The position numbers and the translations under genes are program-made. From UBA11579 sp039714215 (GTDB lineage: Bacteria > Chloroflexota > Anaerolineae > Anaerolineales > UBA11579), in NCBI GenBank assembly GCA_039714215.1, contig JBDLJU010000133.1, positions 1 to 8,705 of the forward strand: a stretch of 8,705 bases of DNA, written 5' to 3'. Every line of letters starts with the position of its first letter. Within the stretch, counting starts at the first letter, position 1. The notes beneath the pieces are model-generated. The model did not search any database. It saw only the letters and a program-made list of their open reading frames with translations, and had not been told where the DNA came from. Positions 1-6,010 of the stretch are shown here, piece after piece.

Positions 1-420
1 GACCAACCCGAGACCTTTCTCACCGAATGCCCGCACCCCTGGTCAACCGAGATAAAAATCATTGGCGCGGCAGCATTCACCGGCGTGTTCGATTACCCCA
101 CCCTGGCAGATGGACGGGAAGATATCGCATCCTATGTTGAGTCTCTCCTGGGCGGTACGATAGATGAAGTCCCAGAAATCTGGACACAGGCTTCTCCCCA
201 GAGTTGGATCACGGGCAGCGAACCCCCGTTCTTATTGCTCCACGGTTCCCTGGATCGCAACATCCCCGTGGCACAATCCGAGGCTTTTAAAGCCGCCCTT
301 GAGTCCGCAGGGATCAACGTTGAATTTCACTTACTCCCTGGCATGAACCACAACGGAATTATAAGAGTCAGTGAAACAGCCTACCTGGTGAATGCTTTCC
401 TCTTTAAACTTCTCCAGTAA
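1..420 (+). CDS. alpha/beta hydrolase, C-terminal part (5' end outside window)
   Basis: The reading frame is open from the first base of the window and ends at TAA 418-420, giving 139 residues of a longer protein. It resembles the C-terminal half of an esterase/lipase-type or dienelactone hydrolase-like alpha/beta hydrolase. A hydrophobic strand leading into HGSLDRNIP carries the probable catalytic acid (Asp at visible residue 85), and PGMNHNG carries the probable catalytic histidine (residue 117). The spacing between them is normal for the fold. The nucleophile elbow (GxSxG) should lie upstream of the window, where GAAAFTGVFDY (about residues 27-37) would be the strand that follows it. An ATG-like start inside the window is unlikely, because the upstream codons continue the same fold. 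The substrate cannot be told. The gene converges on the small minus-strand gene at 590-835. Confidence 0.82.
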   Translation, partial: DQPETFLTECPHPWSTEIKIIGAAAFTGVFDYPTLADGREDIASYVESLLGGTIDEVPEIWTQASPQSWITGSEPPFLLLHGSLDRNIPVAQSEAFKAALESAGINVEFHLLPGMNHNGIIRVSETAYLVNAFLFKLLQ

Positions 421-500
421 TTATTTTTTCTTTAAGGCTGCCAACCTGAGCCATCTGGAGCAGCAGGAAACGAGTCTGAATCCCCCCGTCCGTTAAAGGC

Positions 501-529
501 GTCAGCCCTGTGAGATCCACAGGGCTGAC
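501..529. terminator. perfect 12-bp hairpin between convergent genes
   Basis: GTCAGCCCTGTG (501-512) and its exact reverse complement (518-529) enclose the 5-base loop AGATC. No T-run follows on the plus strand, and on the minus strand only CTTTAA follows. The role is therefore inferred from stem strength and from its place between two gene ends. It may stop transcription or protect the 3' end of the hydrolase message. Confidence 0.5.
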
Positions 530-539
530 CAACCAACTC

Positions 540-579
540 AGAAGGAGGAAAGCGAAGGTTACATGCAAGAAACCTTCGC
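540..579 (-). terminator. probable intrinsic terminator of the small minus-strand gene
   Basis: A 9-bp perfect inverted repeat, GCGAAGGTT (552-560) with AACCTTCGC (571-579), surrounds a 10-base loop. Read on the minus strand it starts 11 bases after the stop codon at 590-592 and is followed by the pyrimidine tract TTTCCTCCTTCT (551-540). The position and the T-rich tail fit a Rho-independent terminator, although the tract is interrupted by C residues. Confidence 0.6.
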
Positions 580-589
580 CATAAAAATC

Positions 590-835
590 TTATTGGACCA
601 GCAAATCTGCAGTAGCTTGAGCTGGCAAATTATTATTAATCACGGTCGTGCAGGCAGTTTTATCCTGCAGGTTGCACAACAGGTAATGCGTGCAGGTTCT
701 TTGATTCATTCTGGGTGGTGTGTCTGGGAAAATATCGGCGGGATAAACAAAAATGGATTCGATCTCAACATCGCAGTTGGCATGCGAGCAATACTTCTTT
801 AAAACTTTTTTAGAAACACGACTCTTGTTGAACAT
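590..835 (-). CDS. small cysteine/histidine-rich protein of unknown function
   Basis: This 81-residue protein was not recognised. The start MFNKSRV (ATG at 835-833) is chosen because GGAGG lies 5 bases upstream; a longer in-frame reading to 946 lacks such a site. The protein begins with a basic segment (KSRVSKKVLKK, residues 4-14) and has five cysteines (16, 21, 48, 54, 62) and two nearby histidines (18, 50). They form two similar clusters, CSHANC (16-21) and CTHYLLC (48-54), joined by an aromatic and proline-rich stretch (FVYPADIFPDTPPR, 29-42). This suggests a metal-binding, zinc-ribbon-like fold, but that is inference. There is no signal peptide or membrane segment. A strong ribosome binding site in front and a terminator-like hairpin behind support a real, monocistronic gene. 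It diverges from coaE. Confidence 0.65.
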   Translation of the reverse strand: MFNKSRVSKKVLKKYCSHANCDVEIESIFVYPADIFPDTPPRMNQRTCTHYLLCNLQDKTACTTVINNNLPAQATADLLVQ

Positions 836-840
836 CGCAA

Positions 841-845
841 CCTCC
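841..845 (-). promoter_or_regulatory. ribosome binding site GGAGG of the small cysteine-rich gene
   Basis: CCTCC on the plus strand reads GGAGG on the minus strand, 5 bases before the ATG at 835. It decides the start codon in favour of the 81-residue form. No convincing -35/-10 pair could be placed upstream, although the AT-rich stretch 857-873 could hold a -10 element. Confidence 0.75.
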
Positions 846-901
846 AAAATTTCAGCAATTATTAATATATTTAGTGTACCACCACAGAAGTTTGGTTCAG
901 G

Positions 902-945
902 TGGCAATTGTCCCTTTCTGGCAGGACGGATGTCCTCTATTGCCA
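902..945. repeat. compound inverted repeat in the divergent intergenic region
   Basis: The outer arms TGGCAAT (902-908) and ATTGCCA (939-945) are perfect 7-bp complements. Inside them AGGAC (923-927) and GTCCT (932-936) form a 5-bp hairpin with loop GGAT. It may be a folded leader of the minus-strand gene, a regulator site, or an interspersed palindromic repeat. The sequence alone does not decide. Confidence 0.4.
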
Positions 946-1048
946 AATCCGGCAGGGAATGACCGATTGGAGAACAAATCAGATGAGCTTCGGTTTTTGA
1001 TGAGATTCCGGCGATAACTAGTGCAATGAAGCTGAAATAGTATAGCCT

Positions 1049-1077
1049 TTGACAGTTTCAACGGGCAAGGCTACAAT
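1049..1077 (+). promoter_or_regulatory. sigma-70-type promoter of coaE
   Basis: A consensus -35 box TTGACA (1049-1054) and a near-consensus -10 box TACAAT (1072-1077) are separated by exactly 17 bases. Transcription should begin near 1084, giving a leader of about 55 bases before the coaE ATG. Confidence 0.85.
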
Positions 1078-1127
1078 GTAAAGAGAAGAAAAATATTGAT
1101 TTTGCATAGATGAAAGCACAGGAATCT

Positions 1128-1133
1128 GAAGGA
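1128..1133 (+). promoter_or_regulatory. ribosome binding site of coaE (decides ATG over TTG)
   Basis: GAAGGA lies 5 bases before the ATG at 1139. A TTG codon directly upstream at 1136 would have only 2 bases of spacing, so the ATG is preferred. Confidence 0.65.
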
Positions 1134-1138
1134 ATTTG

Positions 1139-2314
1139 ATGGTCGCAGCCAACAAAAAAACTATTATCGGGCTAACAGGCAATATTGCCACCGGTAAATC
1201 TGTCGTTCGGAAAATTTTTGAACATCTCGGCGCATATACGATTGACGCTGATTCCCTGACCCACCGGGTGATGGCCAAAGACGGACCTGCCTACCAACCG
1301 ATCATTGACTTATTCGGCAAATTCGTGCTGACTGAAAATGGGGAAGTCGACCGCGCCAAACTCGGCAAGTTGGTTTTCTCGGACCAAAGCGCCCTGGAAA
1401 GCCTTGAAGAAATTATCCATCCCCTGGTCCGTCAGGCAGCAGATTACTTGATTAAACATGCCACCCAATCAGTGATTGTGATCGAGGCGATCAAACTACA
1501 AACATCACCACTGGTCAGTTATTGCGACACCGTTTGGATCACGATGAGCACTGAAGAAAACCAGCTCAAACGCCTCACCGAAAAGCGCAAGATGAGCGTG
1601 GAAGATGCCCGCCAGCGGATCGCTGCTCAATCACCTCAGGCAGAAAAGGCGGCGCTGTCCGATTTGAAAATAAAAAATGACGGCACCATCGAAGATGTCT
1701 GGAAGCAGGTGCAGGCTGGATGGGAACTCTGGTTCCCGGATAACCCAATCCCCGCATACGGACAGCCTGCGACTGCCAAAGTATCAACCGCGCCAGCCGC
1801 GGCCTCGCCCGCACTGGCAACCGCCGAAATGCGTGCCGAACGCGCCAGGCCGAATATGGCCCAGGCAATTGCTGATCTGATCAATAAACTCTCGCCAGGC
1901 TCCGAGCAGCTCTCGCGGATCGATATCATGACCACCTTCGGTGAAAAAGCTTACATGCTCCTGCTTGCCGAAGAGCAATTGGTTGGTGTAGTTGGCTGGC
2001 AGATTGAGAACCTGATCGCGCAGATTGACGAATTCTGGCTGGAGGTGGGTGTAAACATCCCAAATTCGATAACGCTGCTGGTAGAAGCCATCGAAGTCGC
2101 TGCCAGACAGCTTCAAGCAGAAGCAGCGCTGGCATTTGTACCAAAAAGCCTGGCCTCCGAAAGCAATACCTGGAACGACCTGGGCTTTAAACCACGTTCC
2201 GTTGAACATCTCACTGTCAATGCCTGGCGTGAGGCTGCTGAACAAAACCTGACTGACAACGCAGATTTGCTTTTCAAGCAGTTGCGTATTGATCGAGTAT
2301 TACGACCCCTATAA
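1139..2314 (+). CDS. coaE: dephospho-CoA kinase with a C-terminal GNAT-like domain
   Basis: CoaE phosphorylates dephospho-CoA with ATP, the last step of coenzyme A synthesis, in the cytoplasm. Residues 1-199 form the kinase: the Walker A loop GNIATGKS (14-21), the DAD motif (36-38), the NGEVDRAKLGKLVF and EEIIHPLV segments typical of the family, and a C-terminal Arg-rich lid followed by SDLKIKNDG. The usual PLLFE-type segment reads VIEAIKL here. Ordinary CoaE proteins are about 200 residues, but this one has 391. An Ala/Pro-rich linker (about 200-234) leads to a second domain (235-391). That domain has the strand and helix pattern of a GNAT acetyltransferase, including EEQLVGVVGW, a long helix near LLVEAIEVAARQL, and the late DLGFKPR. 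The acetyl-CoA loop (Q/R-x-x-G-x-G/A) is not visible, so this domain may be degenerate or non-catalytic. It is transcribed from the promoter at 1049-1077. Confidence 0.9.
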   Translation: MVAANKKTIIGLTGNIATGKSVVRKIFEHLGAYTIDADSLTHRVMAKDGPAYQPIIDLFGKFVLTENGEVDRAKLGKLVFSDQSALESLEEIIHPLVRQAADYLIKHATQSVIVIEAIKLQTSPLVSYCDTVWITMSTEENQLKRLTEKRKMSVEDARQRIAAQSPQAEKAALSDLKIKNDGTIEDVWKQVQAGWELWFPDNPIPAYGQPATAKVSTAPAAASPALATAEMRAERARPNMAQAIADLINKLSPGSEQLSRIDIMTTFGEKAYMLLLAEEQLVGVVGWQIENLIAQIDEFWLEVGVNIPNSITLLVEAIEVAARQLQAEAALAFVPKSLASESNTWNDLGFKPRSVEHLTVNAWREAAEQNLTDNADLLFKQLRIDRVLRPL

Positions 2315-2315
2315 T
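2289..2315 (+). promoter_or_regulatory. candidate promoter of the cdaA operon
   Basis: TTGATC (2289-2294) and a perfect TATAAT (2310-2315) lie at the very end of coaE, with the -10 box covering its stop codon. The 15-base spacer is short for a sigma-70 promoter, so this is tentative. The operon may instead be read through from coaE. Confidence 0.3.
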
Positions 2316-2374
2316 AACTCACGATGATTTCCGGGGTTTTAAATATTAACAACTTGTAAGGCGGAGCCTATCCC

Positions 2375-3259
2375 GTGGCGGATTTTTTTGATAACATCCT
2401 CTTCATTTTTCAGCGACTGACCTGGGTCAGCCTGCTTGATATTGGCCTGGTTACGCTGATCTTTTTCTCTTTACTGGTCTTCCTCCGGAACTCGCAGGCA
2501 ATCGTTCTCATTCGCGGGATCATTTTCCTCGCAATCCTGATCGGGATATTAATCAACGTTTTTGAGCTGCCTGCTTTTTCCTGGCTGATCATCACCACCC
2601 TGCCTACTTTGCTGCTGGCTGTACCAGTGATCTTCGCTCCTGAGATCCGTCGAGCGCTCGAACGGATTGGCCGCGCGGGCGATTTCTTCCCAACGACCCG
2701 CGGCCGGGCCAGCACCCAGGACACAATTTCCTCTGTGGTACATGCTGCAGAACGGCTTTCCAGCCGGCGCCACGGCGCGCTGATCATCATGCAGCGCTTT
2801 GATTCAATCGAAGAATACATCGATACCGGCATCCCGATGAATGCCATCGTTTCGCCAGAACTGCTGCTGCAAATCTTTTACCCCAACACCCCGCTGCATG
2901 ACGGCGGCGTGATCATGGTCGGCAACCGGATTTCGGCTGCAGGCTGTGTGATGCCGCTCTCGGCGAGTGGTGTGCTTTCTCTCTCCGCAGAACGGAAGAT
3001 GGGGCTTCGCCATCGTGCAGCCTTAGGCTCGGCAGAGGTCAGCGACTGCGTTGCAGTTGTGGTTTCCGAAGAGACTGGTGCAATCTCAATCGCTACCGGC
3101 GGGAGAATGATCCACCGCCTCGATCCAAAACGGTTAGAAAGCGTACTTCGGGCGATCTACAAACCCGATCAGCCCCGTCAGGGACTGGAAAAATTCCTCA
3201 ACGAATTACTCAGCCGCCCCCCATCCGGCGAAGAACTCAGCCCGGCAGGAGAAGATTAA
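2375..3259 (+). CDS. cdaA: membrane diadenylate cyclase (c-di-AMP synthase)
   Basis: CdaA condenses two ATP into cyclic di-AMP, a second messenger that in other bacteria controls potassium and osmotic balance and cell-wall homeostasis. Residues about 16-90 hold three hydrophobic membrane segments, followed by a short amphipathic linker (APEIRRALERIGR) and the DisA_N-type catalytic domain (about 105-275). Visible motifs are RRHGALIIM, the nucleotide-binding LHDGG (D176-G178), and LRHRAALG with RHR at 212-214, followed by VVSEETGAIS. Family members normally have DGA where this one has DGG. The length of 294 residues is normal for CdaA. The start is GTG with GGAG 8 bases upstream. The stop TAA shares one base with the ATG of cdaR, so the two are translated together. 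The C-terminal 20 residues are a polar tail. Confidence 0.93.
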   Translation: MADFFDNILFIFQRLTWVSLLDIGLVTLIFFSLLVFLRNSQAIVLIRGIIFLAILIGILINVFELPAFSWLIITTLPTLLLAVPVIFAPEIRRALERIGRAGDFFPTTRGRASTQDTISSVVHAAERLSSRRHGALIIMQRFDSIEEYIDTGIPMNAIVSPELLLQIFYPNTPLHDGGVIMVGNRISAAGCVMPLSASGVLSLSAERKMGLRHRAALGSAEVSDCVAVVVSEETGAISIATGGRMIHRLDPKRLESVLRAIYKPDQPRQGLEKFLNELLSRPPSGEELSPAGED

Positions 3260-4545
3260 TGCTGAAACGCGTTTTTAAATTCCTGCAGCAAAACTGGGAA
3301 ACTTTACTTCTCGCTTTCATCCTCAGCGTTGCGGTGTGGATCTCTGCAGTTGTCGCCAGCGACCCAAACCACGAAGAACAATTTCCCACCAGCATTCCCC
3401 TCAAAGTTTCCGGCCTGGCAGATGACCTCCAGATCCTGGGCAGCGTACCCGACTCAGTCATAGTCAATCTGCGTGCCCCACAATCTCTCTGGGAAGAATT
3501 GCAGAATAACCCGGAATTAATTCAGGCAAAATTAGACCTCTCTGGTTTAGAACAAGGCCAGCAGCAAGTCGCGGTGTCTATAATCTTCGATACCTCACCT
3601 GTTGAGCTCACCGAGGTCGACCCCGAAACAATCGACCTGATCCTCGAAAGAGAAGTAACCGAACTATTCCCGATCCAAATCACCCTGATCGGCGACCTGG
3701 CATTGGGATATGAGGTAGGAGATATTCTCCTCACCTCCAAGATCGCCACCGTGATCGGTCCAGAATCCCTGGTATCACTGATCAACGAAATTCAAGGCTG
3801 GATCACAATCTCCAACGCCCGCGATGATCTCATTGACCAGCTCGAGTTGATCGCTGTTGATCAAAACGGCCAGCAAATTTCTGGTGTAACTATTTCCCCC
3901 AGGGAAATCTCTACAACCGTCCAGGTGGTACAGAGCGGCGGTTATCGTGAGGTTGTCGTAAAAGTAGAAACCATCGGGACGCTACCCAGCGGATACCGGT
4001 TAACCAATATTTCCGTTGCCCCACCTACGGTAACGATATTCTCCTCTGATCCCCAGCTGGTCGCGGAAATGCCTGGCTTCGTCAGCACCCAGCCAATTGA
4101 CCTGCGGAATACCACCAACGATCTTGAAGTTCACCTGACCCTCGACCTCCCCACCGATGTGGTTATGGTTGGTGACGATCAGAGTGTAGAAGTGCAGGTC
4201 GGCGTTGCCGCCATAGAGACCACCATTTCCCTCACCCTGCCCATCCAAATTTTAGAACTGGGGCCGGGGCTTTCCGCGACACTCTCCCCCGAAACGATCG
4301 AGGTATTCCTCACGGGGCCTTTGAGCGTCCTGGACTCTCTCACCCCTGAGGATGTGATTATCTCTATATCCCTTTCTGGCCTTGGACCAGGGACCCACCT
4401 GGCTGAAACTCATGCTGAGGTTCTCAGCGACAAAGTCGTGATAGAATCAATTAATCCGGATACGATTGAAGTGATCATCACCCAATCTGATTCCGCAACA
4501 GACCCAAATCCAACCTCAGAGAGCACCTCAACAGCAACTCCCTGA
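3259..4545 (+). CDS. cdaR: YbbR-domain protein, regulator of CdaA
   Basis: This 428-residue protein is anchored by one N-terminal membrane segment (about residues 15-34), with the rest predicted outside the membrane. It then shows about four consecutive YbbR-type beta-rich repeats: roughly 42-130, 133-223, 228-317 and 320-408. Each carries the family's pattern of a P-x-x-V/I-x-L/V-like strand and ends in a DPETIDL- or NPDTIEV-like strand. The last 20 residues form a Ser/Thr/Pro-rich tail (SDSATDPNPTSESTSTATP). In Firmicutes, CdaR binds CdaA and modulates its cyclase activity; the same role here is inferred from the overlap with cdaA (TAATG). There is no separate Shine-Dalgarno site beyond the upstream GGAGAAG of the overlap (3247-3253), which probably serves it. 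Confidence 0.9.
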   Translation: MLKRVFKFLQQNWETLLLAFILSVAVWISAVVASDPNHEEQFPTSIPLKVSGLADDLQILGSVPDSVIVNLRAPQSLWEELQNNPELIQAKLDLSGLEQGQQQVAVSIIFDTSPVELTEVDPETIDLILEREVTELFPIQITLIGDLALGYEVGDILLTSKIATVIGPESLVSLINEIQGWITISNARDDLIDQLELIAVDQNGQQISGVTISPREISTTVQVVQSGGYREVVVKVETIGTLPSGYRLTNISVAPPTVTIFSSDPQLVAEMPGFVSTQPIDLRNTTNDLEVHLTLDLPTDVVMVGDDQSVEVQVGVAAIETTISLTLPIQILELGPGLSATLSPETIEVFLTGPLSVLDSLTPEDVIISISLSGLGPGTHLAETHAEVLSDKVVIESINPDTIEVIITQSDSATDPNPTSESTSTATP

Positions 4546-4560
4546 TTCGAAGAAGATACT

Positions 4561-5946
4561 ATGCAAAAACCCGTAATCGCCCTTGTTGGTCGTCCCAATG
4601 TGGGCAAAAGCACCTTATTTAACCGGCTGGCGGGGGAGAGATTGGCCGTGGTCGATGAAATCCCCGGCACCACACGCGACCGGCTGCACACACAGGCCGA
4701 TTGGGCTGGTGTGGAGTTCATCGTTGTCGATACCGGTGGGATTGACCCCACGCGGGTTAAAGTAGGTGCCGGCCGCCAGCCGCTATCAATTGGCTCAAAG
4801 GAATTCATCGAAGATATCCGCCAACAGGCAGGCACCGCCATCCGTGAGGCAGATGCAATTCTTTTCCTCGTGGATGTTGAAAACGGGGTGACCCCCGCAG
4901 ACCGCGAGGTTTCCCAGATTCTCCGCTCGCACCAAAAAGAAGTTGATGGCAAATTGTTCCCCCCAGTGCTCCTGGTGGTCAACAAATGCGACAGCCGCGG
5001 CCGCCGAGACCAGGCGATGGAATTTTACGAGATGGGGCTCGGTGAGATCCATCCGATCTCTGCACTGCACGGCACCGGCACCGGGGACATGCTCGATGCC
5101 CTCGTCGAAGTCTTAGATGTAGAACCCACCGATTACCAGGAAGAGGAAGAAGACGATACCGTCAAGATCGCCATTGTGGGGAAACCCAATGCAGGCAAAT
5201 CCAGCCTGCTGAACAAACTTCTCGGTGAAGACCGGGCAATCGTCAGTCCCATCGCGGGGACCACCCGCGACGCAGTTGATGAGTACCTCACCTTTGAGGA
5301 TATTCCCATCACCCTGATCGATACCGCCGGAATCCGCCGGCGCGGAAAAGTTGAACCCGGGGTTGAAAAATACTCAGTGATGCGGGCAATGCGGGCAATT
5401 GAACGTGCCGATGTCGCCTTGCTGGTGATCGATGCCACCACCGGGATCACCAACCAGGACACCCACATCGCCGGCTATATCCTCGATGCCTGGAAAAGTG
5501 CAGTCGTGGTGGTCAACAAATGGGATCTGATCGAAAAAGATTCCTACACGATGGATGCGTACCGAAAAAAGATCCTTTATGAACTAAATTTCATGGATTA
5601 TGTACCCATGCTGTTTATTTCTGCACTGACCGGCCAGCGGGTCAGGCAGGTACTTCCCCAGGCCTTGTTGGTTCAAGAAGAGCGCCTCGTACGCCTGTCC
5701 ACATCCCAGATCAATAAAATCCTGCAAAAAGCCGTACTCAAGCACCCCTCGCCTTCAAAAAACGGGCGCCATCTCAAAATCTACTACGGCACCCAGGTAC
5801 GCTCTGACCCGCCTACCTTCCTGATTTTTGTTAACGACCCGAAGCTGCTGCACTTTACCTATAAACGGTATTTGGAAAACAGGTTTCGGGAATCTTACAG
5901 TTTCGTCGGCACACCGATCCGCCTGGTGTTTAAACAGCGGAAATAA
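4561..5946 (+). CDS. der: ribosome assembly GTPase Der (EngA)
   Basis: Der is a cytoplasmic GTPase with two G domains in tandem that helps mature the 50S ribosomal subunit. The first domain has GRPNVGKS (10-17), PGTTRD (35-40), DTGG (57-60) and NKCD (141-144). The second has GKPNAGKS (207-214), AGTTRD, DTAGIRR and NKWD (319-322). A KH-like C-terminal domain covers about 365-461. Compared with E. coli Der, the first domain has about 14 extra residues after DTGG (roughly 65-79, RVKVGAGRQPLSIGS), and an acidic linker (EEEEDD, about 194-199) joins the two domains. All GTP-binding motifs are intact. It starts 15 bases after cdaR, with a weak AAGAAG-type ribosome binding site at about 4550-4555, and is probably co-transcribed. 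Confidence 0.97.
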   Translation: MQKPVIALVGRPNVGKSTLFNRLAGERLAVVDEIPGTTRDRLHTQADWAGVEFIVVDTGGIDPTRVKVGAGRQPLSIGSKEFIEDIRQQAGTAIREADAILFLVDVENGVTPADREVSQILRSHQKEVDGKLFPPVLLVVNKCDSRGRRDQAMEFYEMGLGEIHPISALHGTGTGDMLDALVEVLDVEPTDYQEEEEDDTVKIAIVGKPNAGKSSLLNKLLGEDRAIVSPIAGTTRDAVDEYLTFEDIPITLIDTAGIRRRGKVEPGVEKYSVMRAMRAIERADVALLVIDATTGITNQDTHIAGYILDAWKSAVVVVNKWDLIEKDSYTMDAYRKKILYELNFMDYVPMLFISALTGQRVRQVLPQALLVQEERLVRLSTSQINKILQKAVLKHPSPSKNGRHLKIYYGTQVRSDPPTFLIFVNDPKLLHFTYKRYLENRFRESYSFVGTPIRLVFKQRK

Positions 5947-5958
5947 CAACCATGTTAA

Positions 5959-5985
5959 TCGTTTACCCGTAATCTGGGTAAACGA
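5959..5985. other. 10-bp perfect hairpin between der and the acyltransferase genes
   Basis: TCGTTTACCC (5959-5968) pairs exactly with GGGTAAACGA (5976-5985) around a 7-base loop. No T-run follows on the plus strand, so it is not a standard terminator. It could be an operator, an mRNA processing or stabilising stem, or an attenuating hairpin that separates der from the genes that follow. Confidence 0.5.
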
Positions 5986-6010
5986 GACAATCATCTTGTG
6001 AGGTTGTGTT

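Larger units (their letters stand above)
836..1138. other. divergent intergenic region of about 300 bases
   Basis: This stretch separates the start of the minus-strand small gene from the start of coaE. It contains the small gene's ribosome binding site, an AT-rich patch (857-873), a compound palindrome (902-945), and the coaE promoter (1049-1077) with its leader. No open reading frame in it has a ribosome binding site or a recognisable protein, and no RNA gene was recognised between 946 and 1048. Confidence 0.6.

Noticed and set aside
563..802. Plus-strand 79-codon reading frame opposite the small cysteine-rich gene
   Set aside because: It is antisense to a gene with a better ribosome binding site. 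The nearest GGAGG is about 14 bases from its ATG, and the protein shows no motif.
836..946. N-terminal extension of the small cysteine-rich gene to an ATG at 946
   Set aside because: The extension spans the GGAGG site at 841-845 and the AT-rich patch, and the ATG at 835 has ideal spacing. The extra residues look like translated non-coding DNA.
982..1032. Short repeats GATGAG (twice) and AGCTTC/GAAGCT in the coaE upstream region
   Set aside because: Six-base matches over this distance are expected by chance and do not form a compact structure.
2305..2340. Possible coaE terminator: ACCCC (2305-2309) with GGGGT (2333-2337) followed by TTTT
   Set aside because: The arms are only 5 bp and the loop is 23 bases, so a stable terminator is unlikely.
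4410..4985. Minus-strand reading frame (191 codons) across the cdaR-der junction
   Set aside because: It is a low-complexity Ser/Thr/Arg-rich translation, antisense to two well-supported genes.
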